Below are positions 24,693 through 34,121 of a stretch of 64,000 bases of DNA, piece after piece. Under the pieces are notes generated by a model. It was not told the origin of the DNA. It worked only from the letters and a program-made list of their open reading frames with translations, and did not search any database. Position 1 is the first letter of the stretch; every line of letters starts with the position of its first letter. The translations under genes and the position numbers were made by a program. The DNA is from Endobacterium cereale (lineage in GTDB: Bacteria; Pseudomonadota; Alphaproteobacteria; Rhizobiales; Rhizobiaceae): NCBI RefSeq assembly GCF_009617585.1, contig NZ_WIXI01000051.1, positions 496,001 through 560,000 on the forward strand, given 5' to 3'.

Positions 24693-24998
24693 CTAACTCC
24701 GAACATCCATCCGCCATACCGCCAGCAAGGCAATTGCCTTGCGCGCAATATCCAGCCGATGTTCAGGACTTGTCTCTATCTCCATCTGGCCTTTTTCCGC
24801 CCCTGCAAGATATTCCGAGATGACATCGGCCTCAGAACCCGATGTAACCAGCCTCCAGAATTCCGGCAGATAGTCTCGGTATTCACCCTCCAGGCATTCC
24901 GTATCAGTGCTGATGCCGATCGGATCCCATTGACGGAAAAGCAAGCGATCCAGCGCTTCGTAAGCGCTGGCATCTTTTGCACTCAGTTTCGTACCCAC
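24693..24998 (-). CDS. Small acidic hypothetical protein (WDPIG motif)
   Basis: 101 aa from GTG 24998, preceded by GATGAAGG. The open frame continues upstream to a GTG at 25031, but that part lies inside the ftsH terminator hairpin. The motif RQWDPIGI, followed by EGEYRDYLPEFWRLV, is reminiscent of DUF1871-like proteins, often neighbours of toxin-immunity loci, but the similarity is weak. It precedes the membrane gene at 24671 by 22 nt. Confidence 0.65.
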   Translation of the reverse strand: MGTKLSAKDASAYEALDRLLFRQWDPIGISTDTECLEGEYRDYLPEFWRLVTSGSEADVISEYLAGAEKGQMEIETSPEHRLDIARKAIALLAVWRMDVRS

Positions 24999-25020
24999 GA
25001 AAAACCAACCTTCATCCAAT

Positions 25021-25053
25021 AAAAAAGCCACCCCAGCATCAGCAAGGGTGGCT
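25021..25053 (-). terminator. Rho-independent terminator of ftsH
   Basis: On the minus strand AGCCACCC-12 nt-GGGTGGCT is followed by TTTTTT, starting 25 nt past the ftsH stop. Confidence 0.9.
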
Positions 25054-25077
25054 CCATCTCAATAACCGTCACAAGCC

Positions 25078-27012
25078 TCAGTGCGGCTGCGGCTCAAGCC
25101 CGCCTTCGGAAGCGTCACCCTTCGGCTCGTCCTTCTTGGGCCCGGCGGAAGGAACGGCCGAACCACGGCTCGGCGTGGAATCGTCACCCAGATCACGCGA
25201 CGGCTTCTCGCCACGGATCAGCGACTTGATCTCTTCGCCGGTCAGCGTTTCGTATTCCAGCAGGCCTTCCGCGATTGCGACAAAGCCATCGTGATGGTCC
25301 GTCAGGATCTGGCGCGCTTCCTGATAGGCTTCGTCGATCAGACGACGCACTTCCTGGTCGATCTTCTGCGCGGTCGATTCCGACACGTTTTTCGACTGCG
25401 AAACCGAATGACCGAGGAAGACCTCCTGCTGGTTTTCACCATAGGCAACCTGGCCGAGGATGTCGGAAAAGCCCCACTGGGTGACCATGGCGCGGGCAAG
25501 CTTTGTGGCCTGCTCGATATCCGAAGATGCACCCGAGGTGATATTTTCCTTGCCGAAAGTCAGTTCTTCAGCAACGCGGCCGCCCATCATGATGGTCAGG
25601 CGCGACACCATCCACTTGTAGCTCATCGAATAACGGTCGCCTTCCGGCAACTGCATGACCATGCCGAGCGCACGGCCGCGCGGAATGATCGTTGCCTTGT
25701 GCAACGGATCGGCAACCGCGACCTTGAGCGCCGTGATGGCGTGGCCGGCTTCGTGATAGGCAGTGAGCTTCTTTTCGGCCTCGGTCATGGCAGACGAGCG
25801 GCGTTCCGCGCCCATCATGATCTTGTCCTTGGCGTCTTCGAATTCCTGCATCGTGACGAGGCGCTTGTTGCGGCGCGCAGCCATCAGGGCGGATTCATTG
25901 ACGAGGTTCATCAGGTCGGCACCGGAGAAACCGGGCGTACCGCGAGCCAGAACCTTGAGGTCGACATTCGGTGCCAGCGGCACGTTACGGGCGTGAACCT
26001 TGAGGATGCGCTCGCGACCGACGATGTCCGGGTTCGGCACCACGACCTGGCGGTCGAAACGGCCCGGACGCAGAAGTGCCGGATCAAGAACGTCGGGACG
26101 GTTGGTGGCGGCGATCAGGATGATGCCTTCGTTCGCCTCGAAACCGTCCATCTCGACCAGCAGCTGGTTGAGCGTCTGTTCGCGTTCATCGTTACCGCCG
26201 CCGAGACCGGCGCCACGATGGCGACCGACGGCGTCGATTTCGTCGATGAAGATGATGCAAGGTGCATTCTTCTTGGCCTGTTCGAACATGTCGCGGACGC
26301 GGCTTGCACCGACACCGACGAACATTTCAACAAAGTCCGAACCGGAAATCGTGAAGAACGGCACATTGGCTTCACCGGCAACCGAACGGGCGAGCAGCGT
26401 TTTACCCGTGCCCGGAGGTCCGACGAGCAGAACACCGCGCGGAATACGGCCGCCGAGGCGCTGGAATTTCTGCGGGTCACGCAGGAATTCGACGATTTCT
26501 TCCAGGTCCTGCTTGGCTTCGTCGACGCCGGCGACATCGTCAAACGTGACGCGGCCATGCGCTTCCGTGAGCAGCTTTGCCTTGGACTTGCCAAAACCCA
26601 TCGCACCGCGCGATCCACCCTGCATCTGGCGCATGAAGAACAGCCAGACACCGAGGATCAGCAGCATCGGCAAAAGCGTGCCGAGATAGCTCAAAAAACC
26701 GGAGGAACCATCCGTCTCGGGGCGCGCGGCAACCTGAACGTTCTTGGTGGTCAGCCGGTTGATCAACGAGTCGTCGATAACGGGGGAATAGGTCTGAAAT
26801 CCCGGGCTACCGTCGGTATAGGTACCGATGACGCGGTTGCCCGTAACGACCACGTCACGGACCTTGCCGGCATCGACATCAGCCAGAAACTTCGAGTACG
26901 GAATTTCTCTCGAGCTCGTTTGCGACGGCGCAGTCTGGAACATGCTGAACAGTGCGATCAGCAGCAGAGCAATCACCGCCCACAGAGCAAAATTACGAAA
27001 ATTTGGGTTCAT
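25078..27012 (-). CDS. ftsH: ATP-dependent zinc metalloprotease FtsH
   Basis: 644 aa from ATG 27012 (preceded by GGGGAG); the longer frame to 27093 was rejected. Two membrane segments flank a periplasmic domain (anchors about 7-25 and 105-125). The AAA module has Walker A GPPGTGKT at 198-205, Walker B FIDEID at about 257-260 and the second region of homology (ATNRPDVLDPALLRPGRFDR). The zinc protease motif HEAGH is at 419-423. It degrades misfolded membrane proteins and short-lived regulators. It sits just downstream of tilS, a conserved order. Confidence 0.98.
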   Translation of the reverse strand: MNPNFRNFALWAVIALLLIALFSMFQTAPSQTSSREIPYSKFLADVDAGKVRDVVVTGNRVIGTYTDGSPGFQTYSPVIDDSLINRLTTKNVQVAARPETDGSSGFLSYLGTLLPMLLILGVWLFFMRQMQGGSRGAMGFGKSKAKLLTEAHGRVTFDDVAGVDEAKQDLEEIVEFLRDPQKFQRLGGRIPRGVLLVGPPGTGKTLLARSVAGEANVPFFTISGSDFVEMFVGVGASRVRDMFEQAKKNAPCIIFIDEIDAVGRHRGAGLGGGNDEREQTLNQLLVEMDGFEANEGIILIAATNRPDVLDPALLRPGRFDRQVVVPNPDIVGRERILKVHARNVPLAPNVDLKVLARGTPGFSGADLMNLVNESALMAARRNKRLVTMQEFEDAKDKIMMGAERRSSAMTEAEKKLTAYHEAGHAITALKVAVADPLHKATIIPRGRALGMVMQLPEGDRYSMSYKWMVSRLTIMMGGRVAEELTFGKENITSGASSDIEQATKLARAMVTQWGFSDILGQVAYGENQQEVFLGHSVSQSKNVSESTAQKIDQEVRRLIDEAYQEARQILTDHHDGFVAIAEGLLEYETLTGEEIKSLIRGEKPSRDLGDDSTPSRGSAVPSAGPKKDEPKGDASEGGLEPQPH

Positions 27013-27134
27013 CGAACTCCCCGATATGCACGACGGCTTTAGGCCGCCGCCTTTATTGGTCCTTAACATAGGATTGTGGCAGCCCGTTGCCAAGGCAAAG
27101 CGCCGGTAACCTTCACGTTTTCCGTGCGAAAGCG

Positions 27135-28469
27135 TTAAACGGGTGGCAATAAATAGGACTGGCGGCCCATAAGCCGGGCGATCGCGGCTGCAAGCGGCAG
27201 GTCAAAGACCGGCAGGAAGCGGTCGAATGGCGCAAGATGGGGCGCGATGGCGACCAGCCCTTCGCCCTGTTCCGGCACATGCGGCGAGACCCGCGCACCA
27301 AGTTTTGCCAGGCCGGAATGCGCATTCTCGAATGCAGCGGCATGATCCGTGCCGGCAACAACCTCGATCGGCTGCAATCCGCGGTTTTCGATGCGGAAAC
27401 GACCATCCCAGACCACCGTCTGCCCCGCCCCGATCGAAAGATGCGGCAGATTGCGGTTTTCGCGCAGAAGGAAAAGGCCGTCACGCCGCCTGTCGAAGAT
27501 CACACGCCCGGTGGTCATGCGGCCATGCATGCCGCTGTCCACAAACACCATCAGCCGATCTGCATTTTCGCGCGACAGGCTGTGAGGACGCCCACCCAGA
27601 ACAGCCGCGAGCATGGAAATTGCGTGGCGAATGGCGGCGGATTTTTCTCCGAAACCACTCGGGTCTATTTTTGCAATGACCTGTTGTTCGATCTGCGCAT
27701 ATTCAACCAGCCAGTCAGCCGCACGCTGTGCAATCTCCACCCTCGACCGCGTGGCAAGCATGATGGTCTCGAAATCGATGGAGGGAATGCCGGCTGCCAG
27801 CGTCTGGCGGACGCGCACCCGCTCGTAATGCGGATCGAGATTGCTTGGATCGTCGATCCACGAATAACCAGATTCACTGAGAAAAGCCCGAATGTCGCTC
27901 CGACAGCTGTGGAGAAATGGACGCAGGATCCAGTGGCGAGCGTCAAGCAGTGTTGCCGGTGCCATGCCGGAAAGGCCGGGAGAGAATGAAGGATCGCCTT
28001 GTCCTTCAGCACGCCCCGCCCGCATCACCACCGTCTCGACCTGATCATCCGCAGTGTGACCGGTGACGATGGCTGTAGCACCAATTTCGCCGGCAATGGC
28101 GGACAACAGCGAATAACGCGCCTCGCGGGCAGCAGCGGAAATGCCGGTCGTGGGCTTTTCACCCTCCCAGCGACGGATCACATGAAAGATGCCGAGTTCG
28201 GCGCAAAGTCTCGCCACCGCCCGCGCTTCCTCAGCAGCCCCGGGGCGCAGCGCGTGGTCAATGGTGGCGGCAGAAAGCCGGATATCGGGATGGAAAGGAA
28301 GGATCTGAGAAAGGCCGACAAGAAGGCCGGTACTATCGCTGCCACCGGAAATGGCAACAAGAAGGTGCGCGGGTTTTCGGATGTCGCGCAGAAAGCCGGA
28401 GAGTGCCGACAACGGTGGCAGGCTTCGATCCGGGGATTCGGCAATGATGGAAGGCAGCGGCGGCGTCAC
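27135..28469 (-). CDS. tilS: tRNA(Ile)-lysidine synthetase
   Basis: About 444 aa if started at GTG 28469 (VTPPLPS), 16 nt beyond the cpoB stop. The frame continues inside cpoB to 28544, so the exact start is unsure. It has the PP-loop ATPase signature SGGSDSTGL near residue 40, followed by DHALRPGAAEEA and the GHTADDQVET motif (about 130). TilS ligates lysine to C34 of tRNA-Ile(CAU), converting decoding from AUG to AUA. Position between cpoB and ftsH is the rhizobial arrangement. Confidence 0.93.
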   Translation of the reverse strand: MTPPLPSIIAESPDRSLPPLSALSGFLRDIRKPAHLLVAISGGSDSTGLLVGLSQILPFHPDIRLSAATIDHALRPGAAEEARAVARLCAELGIFHVIRRWEGEKPTTGISAAAREARYSLLSAIAGEIGATAIVTGHTADDQVETVVMRAGRAEGQGDPSFSPGLSGMAPATLLDARHWILRPFLHSCRSDIRAFLSESGYSWIDDPSNLDPHYERVRVRQTLAAGIPSIDFETIMLATRSRVEIAQRAADWLVEYAQIEQQVIAKIDPSGFGEKSAAIRHAISMLAAVLGGRPHSLSRENADRLMVFVDSGMHGRMTTGRVIFDRRRDGLFLLRENRNLPHLSIGAGQTVVWDGRFRIENRGLQPIEVVAGTDHAAAFENAHSGLAKLGARVSPHVPEQGEGLVAIAPHLAPFDRFLPVFDLPLAAAIARLMGRQSYLLPPV

Positions 28470-28485
28470 GACGCGAACCGCCGCA

Positions 28486-29496
28486 TCAGCAACCGAGACG
28501 CTTCTGCTCGCTGACGACCTTGGAGGCGACAGGACGCGCTGCATTCGGATACCGGCGCGTGACTTCCTTCAAGGTGGCGCAAGCCGTGTCCTTGTTGTCG
28601 AGTGCAGCCAGCGACATGCCGAGCTTCAACAACATTTCCGGCGCCTTCGGCGAGGTGCCGAATGCCTTGTGTGCGTCGAGGAAGGTTTTTGCCGCCTCGT
28701 TATATTTGCCTTGCGAATACTGGGCTTCACCAAGCCAAAAATGTGCATCGGCAGCGCGGTCGGCCTTGGGATGCGCGGCAATGTAATCGGTAAATTCCTG
28801 CTCGGCGATCTTGTAGTCACCCGACAGGACATGCCCATAGGCCGCACGGTAGGCATCACCCTCATTCGAAAGCGAAGCGCTCTGCTGGCCACCACGATTG
28901 CTCGACGAGCCGTTATTCACACCAGGGAGCGAGCCCGAACCGTTATTGGCACCCTGGTTCATCGTCGCGCCCTTCGGCATGCCCGACTGATCCATCTCAA
29001 TCGAGCCGAGCACCGTCGACGGAGGCGCTGCGGTGCCGGAACGGCCACCCGGATTGCCACCCGGGTTCTGGCCGTTCGACGCCTGCCCGCTCATGTCAGC
29101 AGGGTTTTGCTCGATGATCTGGCCAAGTTCATCGTTTTTTTTTGAGCCTTCTGCCGGAGCGGCAGCAACTGCAGGGCGGTTGCCGGAGCCACCACCCTCG
29201 GATTTTTCAAGCTCCTGGAAACGGAACTCGTTGTCTTCCTGCGCCTTGCGGATCTGTTCCTGCATCTGCAGAAGCTGAAAGCTCATTTCCTCGATGCGGC
29301 CGTTCAACTGGCGGATTTCTTCCTGAAGCTGCTGAATTCGCACGGCTTCATTGCCCGCCTGGGCCAAAATCAGCGGCTGTTGCTGCTGCGGCTGTGCCTT
29401 GGCGTTACCACCATTGAGGAACGGCAGCCCGAAAGCTTCCGCCTGGCCGCTTGCGGCCGCAAGCCCCAGCATTGCTGCCAAAGCAAGTTTCTTCAT
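28486..29496 (-). CDS. cpoB: Tol-Pal system protein CpoB (YbgF)
   Basis: 336 aa periplasmic protein. Signal peptide MKKLALAAMLGLAAASGQAEA, then a coiled coil (about 50-90: IQQLQEEIRQLNGRIEEMSF ...), a long Gly/Ser/Asn-rich linker (about 100-210) and C-terminal TPR repeats (AYRAAYGHVLSGDYKIAEQE, AHFWLGEAQYSQGKYNEAAK). CpoB coordinates the Tol complex with peptidoglycan synthesis at division. The linker is much longer than in the E. coli protein. Gene is immediately downstream of pal. Confidence 0.95.
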   Translation of the reverse strand: MKKLALAAMLGLAAASGQAEAFGLPFLNGGNAKAQPQQQQPLILAQAGNEAVRIQQLQEEIRQLNGRIEEMSFQLLQMQEQIRKAQEDNEFRFQELEKSEGGGSGNRPAVAAAPAEGSKKNDELGQIIEQNPADMSGQASNGQNPGGNPGGRSGTAAPPSTVLGSIEMDQSGMPKGATMNQGANNGSGSLPGVNNGSSSNRGGQQSASLSNEGDAYRAAYGHVLSGDYKIAEQEFTDYIAAHPKADRAADAHFWLGEAQYSQGKYNEAAKTFLDAHKAFGTSPKAPEMLLKLGMSLAALDNKDTACATLKEVTRRYPNAARPVASKVVSEQKRLGC

Positions 29497-29600
29497 ATCT
29501 TAGATCCCGAATCGTCTTGAACCACGCCGGATTGGCGCAAGCGGACATTTTGCCAACTCCACCAAAAATACAAGTGAGTTCGGCCAAACTAAGGAGAAAC

Positions 29601-29636
29601 GAAAAAGGCGACCTTTCGGCCGCCTTCACTTTTTCG
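29601..29636 (-). terminator. Rho-independent terminator after pal
   Basis: On the minus strand AAGGCGGCC-GAAA-GGTCGCCTT is followed by TTTCG. It lies 17 nt past the pal stop at 29653. Confidence 0.8.
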
Positions 29637-29652
29637 TTTCCCGAAGGAAAAA

Positions 29653-30192
29653 TTACATGCCGGCGCCGCCGAGAACGGTAACGGCGCGACGGTTCTGCGA
29701 CCAGCAGGAAATGTCGTCGCAAACGGCGACCGGACGTTCCTTACCGTAGGAAATCGTGCGCATGCGGTTGGCAGGTACGCCACGCGATGCGAGATATTCC
29801 TTGGTGGCGGCAGCGCGGCGTGCGCCGAGTGCCAGGTTGTATTCGCGGGTACCGCGTTCGTCGGCATGGCCTTCGACGGTGATGGCGTAGCGCGGATAGC
29901 GCTGCAGCCACTGGGCCTGACGATCGAGGATCTGCTGCGCATCGGCGCGAACCGACGTCGAGTCGGTGTCGAAGAAGATGCGGTCGCCGACATTGACGGT
30001 GAAGTCCTGGCTCGAACCCGGGGTGGCTGCGCCACCGGCACCGCCGTTCAGGCCGAGATCACCGGCGTTGTTCGGCATGTTCTTCTTGTTGGCGCAACCG
30101 GCCAGAGCAAGAGCGAGCGTCAGTGCGATGACGGCCGGGTTACGGGCAAGGGTCTGCATGCGGCTCATCGCCTGGGTCTCAATGCGGCTCAT
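29653..30192 (-). CDS. pal: Peptidoglycan-associated lipoprotein Pal
   Basis: 179 aa from ATG 30192, with CAAGGAGAG 8 nt upstream; ATG 30168 was the alternative. The signal ends in lipobox LAGC (about residue 33). The mature OmpA-like domain has the family signature: VNVGDRIFFDTDSTSVRADA, then VEGHADERGTREYNLALGAR, ending YGKERPVA and RRAVTVL. It anchors the outer membrane to peptidoglycan and binds TolB. Two Cys (VCDDISC) could form a disulfide. Confidence 0.97.
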   Translation of the reverse strand: MSRIETQAMSRMQTLARNPAVIALTLALALAGCANKKNMPNNAGDLGLNGGAGGAATPGSSQDFTVNVGDRIFFDTDSTSVRADAQQILDRQAQWLQRYPRYAITVEGHADERGTREYNLALGARRAAATKEYLASRGVPANRMRTISYGKERPVAVCDDISCWSQNRRAVTVLGGAGM

Positions 30193-30328
30193 GGCCGGTC
30201 TCTCCTTGGATAAACTTTACAGTTGCCGGACCATAACCTTTCTCGGTTAATCGACAGCAAACGGTTATGGTTAACGATCCGTAACCAATGTCCCCTTCTG
30301 GCCTTTTTCAGGACATTGCGGCGGTAAA

Positions 30329-30404
30329 GAGGCGGTCCCCGCCTCTCCGGTGTTCACGATAGGTCTCTGGTATTTACAATTGAAAAGAGGCGGTTGCCCG
30401 CCTC
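30329..30404 (-). terminator. Two tandem hairpins after tolB
   Basis: Two hairpins with the same GAGGCGG/CCGCCTC stem lie at 30329-30345 (loop TCC) and 30387-30404 (loop TTGC). On the minus strand both are followed by short T-runs (TTTACC and TTTTCA), and the second is 15 nt past the tolB stop. They probably reduce read-through of the tol operon into pal. Confidence 0.75.
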
Positions 30405-30418
30405 CTGTCATTGTCATG

Positions 30419-31726
30419 CTATTCCATCAGCGGCGACCAGGCCGGGTCGGACGCGAATGTCGGGGTCTTGATGGCCTGCTCGTTATAGCCGGTCAGGTCG
30501 ATCGAATAGAGCTGCGGGCCACCGGCGCCGGCGTTCTGACGGAAGAACATCAGCACGCGGCCGTTCGGTGCCCAGGTCGGGCCTTCGTTGTGAAAGCCTT
30601 CGGTGAGAATACGCTCACCCGAACCATCCGGCTTCATCACGCCGATCGAGAATTTTCCGCCCGACTGCTTGGTGAAGGCGATCAGATCACCACGCGGAGA
30701 CCAGACCGGCGTCGAATACGAGCCGTTGCCGAAGGAAATGCGGTTCTGGCCGGAGCCGTCTGCATTCATGACGTAAATCTGCTGACGACCGCCACGGTCG
30801 CTTTCAAACGTGATCTGGCGACCATCCGGAGAATAGGACGGTGCTGTGTCGATGGCGGCTGTATTGGTCAGGCGCGTCGTGGTGCGCGAGCGCAGATCCA
30901 TCGTATAGATGTTCGCATTGCCTTCCTGCTGAAGGCTCATGATGACCTTCTGACCATCCGGCGAAAAGCGCGGCGAAAACGTCATGCCCGGAAAATTGCC
31001 GACAACTTCACGACGACCGGTTTCCAGCTGCAGCAAATAAACGCGCGGCTGGTCGCCTTCGAACGACATGTAGGTGACTTCCTGACGGCTCGGCGAAAAG
31101 CGCGGCGTCAGAACCAGATCCTTGCCGTTGGTCAGCGACCGGATGTTGAAGCCATCCTGGTCCATGATCGACAGCTGGCGCTGGCGGGCTGTTTTCGGCC
31201 CGCTTTCCGATACGAACACGACGCGGGTATCGAAATAGCCCTTCTCACCGGTGATCTGCTGATAGATTGCATCGGCGATGATATGGGCGACACGGCGCCA
31301 GTTGTCCGGCTGGGTATAAAACTGCTGACCGGTCATCTGGCTTCCGGCAAAAGTATCCCAAAGGCGGAATTCGGCACGCAGACGGCCATCGGCTTCACGC
31401 GTGATACGACCCGAGACCATGGCCTGCGCATTGATGGCCTTCCAGTCCTCGAAACGTGGCTGCTGGTTCGGGTTGGAAATCTTTTCGATGAACGCGGCCT
31501 TGTTGATCGGCGCGAACAGGCCCGAACGCTGCAGGTCGGCAGCGATGACCTGAGAAATCTGCGGGCCGAGTGCGTCATTGGACAGGAAATCCGTGATCGC
31601 GATCGGCAGTGGCTCAACCTTGCCCTTATTGACGTTGATCTCGACCCGGGCCTGAGCCGGAGCAGAAAACATCACGGCCATGCCCGCAAGAGCGATCACG
31701 AGACGGATGAAAGAACGTTTCATCAT
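30419..31726 (-). CDS. tolB: Tol-Pal system beta-propeller protein TolB
   Basis: 435 aa. Signal peptide MMKRSFIRLVIALAGMAVMF..APAQA, then an N-terminal alpha/beta domain (about 30-160, EINVNKGKVEPLPIAITDFL) and a six-bladed beta-propeller of repeated SPDG/FSPDGQ and DLRSR elements (about 180-430). TolB is periplasmic and binds Pal and the TolA-linked complex, cycling Pal at the division site. Preceded by tolA with a 34-nt gap. Confidence 0.97.
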   Translation of the reverse strand: MMKRSFIRLVIALAGMAVMFSAPAQARVEINVNKGKVEPLPIAITDFLSNDALGPQISQVIAADLQRSGLFAPINKAAFIEKISNPNQQPRFEDWKAINAQAMVSGRITREADGRLRAEFRLWDTFAGSQMTGQQFYTQPDNWRRVAHIIADAIYQQITGEKGYFDTRVVFVSESGPKTARQRQLSIMDQDGFNIRSLTNGKDLVLTPRFSPSRQEVTYMSFEGDQPRVYLLQLETGRREVVGNFPGMTFSPRFSPDGQKVIMSLQQEGNANIYTMDLRSRTTTRLTNTAAIDTAPSYSPDGRQITFESDRGGRQQIYVMNADGSGQNRISFGNGSYSTPVWSPRGDLIAFTKQSGGKFSIGVMKPDGSGERILTEGFHNEGPTWAPNGRVLMFFRQNAGAGGPQLYSIDLTGYNEQAIKTPTFASDPAWSPLME

Positions 31727-31760
31727 TGTACTAAAGCCTTTCAGCTACGCTTTCAGCTGT

Positions 31761-32894
31761 TTAGAGCGCGAATTCAGAGGGATCGAAATTGACGACGACC
31801 TCGCTCCACGTGTCATATTTATCGGCGGGCAGTCCCTGGAACGGCTGCGATTTCAGGACGGCGCGGCGAGCACTGGCTTCCATCGTGCGGCGAGCCGTAT
31901 CAGACCCACCCGTCGACGAAACTTTTGGGCTGCCAACGATATTGCCGCCCTCGTCCAGATTGAAGGTGACGGTGATGATCATCCCCTGCAGGCCTTCGAT
32001 GCCAGCAAAGGTCGACCAGTTGTTCTGGATCTGACCACGCAACGCATCCATTTCGGACATGCTGAGGCTCTGACCACCGGTCGTCTTCTTGCCGCCGAGC
32101 GAAGCGGTCTGGGTCGAAGATTTGGCACCGCTGCTTGGCGCATCCTGCTTGTTGAGGAAATTCTCGATATCGTCCGGATTGAACTTGCTGTCGCCCGCCT
32201 TGGTGGTCTTGGCGGTTTCCTGCTTCTTTTCGGCCGGTTTCTTTTCCGGTGTCTTTTCAGCCGTCTTGGTCTCCGGCTTTTTCTCGACCGGCTTTTCCGG
32301 AGGCTTTTCAACCGGCTTTGCCTGTTCCTTCGGCGGCTCCGGCTTCGGGCGCGCAGCCGGCAGCGGCACGCTGTCCGGCAATGGCGCGTCTTCGGTCTTG
32401 GCCTCCGTGGGCGCAGGGGTCGGTTCCGGCGGCTTTGGCGTCGGCTGCTGGACTTCCGGCTTCGGCGGCGGCAGCGATGCGGTCTCGACCGGCTTTGGCG
32501 CGGTCTCCTCCTTCACCACGTCCTTGACCTCGTTGTTTTCCTTCGCCGTTTCCGGCATCGGCTTTTCCACCTTCGGCGGCGCCATGGCAGATTCGGTCTT
32601 CACCGGCTTTTCAACCGGGACAGGCGCACTCTTCAGGTCGACGGAGTTGTCGCCAGTATTCTGCGCATCCGGCACATTGGTCGGCTTTTTGGTCGGCGTC
32701 GGCGCGGACTTTTCAGCCTTGGGCGCCTTCTTGTCGCCTTCTTGGATCTGGGTGATCGATTCCACCGGCACGATATCGACCGGCAGCGCCTCGACCGGCG
32801 CCACTTCCATGGGCGCAGGTGCGCCTATCGACACCAGCGCAAAGGCCAGTGCCGCGGAGTGCAGAGCAAAAGATGTGCCGAGACTGGTCTTCAT
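31761..32894 (-). CDS. tolA: Cell envelope integrity protein TolA
   Basis: 377 aa. N-terminal membrane anchor (ALHSAALAFALVSIGAPAPM, about residues 10-30) and a long helical, Lys/Glu/Pro/Ala-rich spacer (about 50-265) with repeated EKPPEKPVEKKP-like segments. The C-terminal domain (about 275-377: SLSMSEMDALRGQIQNNW ... AVLKSQPFQGLPADKYDTWS) engages TolB and Pal. The spacer spans the periplasm and transmits the proton-motive force from TolQ/TolR. Confidence 0.96.
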   Translation of the reverse strand: MKTSLGTSFALHSAALAFALVSIGAPAPMEVAPVEALPVDIVPVESITQIQEGDKKAPKAEKSAPTPTKKPTNVPDAQNTGDNSVDLKSAPVPVEKPVKTESAMAPPKVEKPMPETAKENNEVKDVVKEETAPKPVETASLPPPKPEVQQPTPKPPEPTPAPTEAKTEDAPLPDSVPLPAARPKPEPPKEQAKPVEKPPEKPVEKKPETKTAEKTPEKKPAEKKQETAKTTKAGDSKFNPDDIENFLNKQDAPSSGAKSSTQTASLGGKKTTGGQSLSMSEMDALRGQIQNNWSTFAGIEGLQGMIITVTFNLDEGGNIVGSPKVSSTGGSDTARRTMEASARRAVLKSQPFQGLPADKYDTWSEVVVNFDPSEFAL

Positions 32895-32904
32895 GGCACC
32901 CCGA

Positions 32905-33363
32905 TCACTGCGTTTCCTGCAGGGTCACCAGGCCGATGTTCTTGAAGCCGGCCGCAGAGACGCGGGCCATGACCTTCATGACGACGCCATAGGCGGCGGC
33001 AGTATCGCCGCGCACATAAATGCGTTCGTTATAGCCGGTTGTTGCAATGGCTTCGAGTTTCGGCACGACTTCGTCGATGCCGATCGGGGTTTCCTGCAGA
33101 TAGATTTCGCCCGCCGGGTTGACGGAGATCGTGATGGGCTGGGTATCGGAGTTCATGGCGCTGGCCTGCGTTTCTGGCAGGTCGATCGGCACGCCGACCG
33201 TCATCATCGGTGCGGCCACCATGAAGATGATGAGCAGAACGAGCATGACGTCGACGAGCGGCGTCACGTTGATTTCGCTGATGGCTCCGCCACCTGCGCG
33301 ACGACGGCGACCGCCGCGACGACCGCCACCACCACCTTTTGCACCGCCGGCCGACATGCCCAT
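32905..33363 (-). CDS. tolR: Tol-Pal system protein TolR
   Basis: 152 aa ExbD/TolR family member. An N-terminal Gly/Arg-rich segment leads into SEINVTPLVDVMLVLLIIFM, the single membrane helix with the essential Asp (about residue 37). The periplasmic domain (about 60-152) ends MARVSAAGFKNIGLVTLQET. TolR couples the TolQ proton channel to TolA. It lies between tolA (10 nt) and tolQ (35 nt), same strand. Confidence 0.97.
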   Translation of the reverse strand: MGMSAGGAKGGGGGRRGGRRRRAGGGAISEINVTPLVDVMLVLLIIFMVAAPMMTVGVPIDLPETQASAMNSDTQPITISVNPAGEIYLQETPIGIDEVVPKLEAIATTGYNERIYVRGDTAAAYGVVMKVMARVSAAGFKNIGLVTLQETQ

Positions 33364-33398
33364 GGGTTATGCTCCTTGAACGCGTTTCGCCGTTGGAT

Positions 33399-34121
33399 TT
33401 ACTGCGCAGCCTGCTGACGCGGCTGCAGCTTTTCGTCGATCTGACGCGACAGGATGCCGGAGAATTCGTCGGCAAAACCTTCCATGCGCGCAGACAGTTT
33501 GCCGGCATCACCCATGAACTTGTTATAGGCGATAACGGCCGGGATAGCGGCAACAAGGCCGATCGCGGTGGCGAGCAGCGCTTCGGCGATACCCGGTGCG
33601 ACGACGGCGAGGTTGGTGGACTTCGAACCGGCGATCGCCTGGAACGAGGTCATGATACCGATAACCGTACCGAACAGGCCGATGAACGGACCGGCCGAAC
33701 CGATGGTGGCGAGCGAACCGAGACGCGCTTCGAAACCTTCGGCTTCTCGGGCAAGCGTCACATCCATGGCGCGGTCGATACGCATCTGCAGACCGATCGG
33801 CGAACGGGCGCCGCGCTCAAAACTCTTCTTCCATTCGCGCATGGCCGAAACGAAGATCGCGGCCATGCCGACATTCTGGCGATCGGCGAGCGTGCGATAA
33901 AGCTCTTCCAGCGACTGGCCGGACCAGAACACCTGTTCGAACTGGTCGAACTGGCGCTTTGCCTTGGCGAAGTTGATGTATTTGTCGATGACGATGGCCC
34001 ACGTCCAGACCGACGCAAACATAAGGCCGATCATCACCGCCTTGACGATAAATCCGGCTTGCATGAACAGCGCCCACAGACTGACATCGTGAGTGGCTGC
34101 TTCCAACGCTACCTGTTCCAT
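33399..34121 (-). CDS. tolQ: Tol-Pal system proton channel TolQ
   Basis: 240 aa. Three membrane helices (about 15-38, 140-165, 175-200) and the MotA/TolQ/ExbB signature RLGSLATIGSAGPFIGLFGT, then TVIGIMTSF. With TolR it forms the proton-driven stator that moves TolA. First gene of tolQ-tolR-tolA-tolB. Promoter expected in the 438-base gap to the divergent gene at 34560, which also has a hairpin (34147-34172) in the tolQ leader. Confidence 0.97.
   Translation of the reverse strand: MEQVALEAATHDVSLWALFMQAGFIVKAVMIGLMFASVWTWAIVIDKYINFAKAKRQFDQFEQVFWSGQSLEELYRTLADRQNVGMAAIFVSAMREWKKSFERGARSPIGLQMRIDRAMDVTLAREAEGFEARLGSLATIGSAGPFIGLFGTVIGIMTSFQAIAGSKSTNLAVVAPGIAEALLATAIGLVAAIPAVIAYNKFMGDAGKLSARMEGFADEFSGILSRQIDEKLQPRQQAAQ

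Noticed and set aside
25081..27042. 653-aa plus-strand frame opposite ftsH
   Set aside because: Antisense shadow of a gene with complete AAA and zinc-protease motifs.
32089..33417. 442-aa plus-strand frame opposite tolA/tolR
   Set aside because: Gly/Ser/Phe-rich shadow of the TolA repeats; no independent support.
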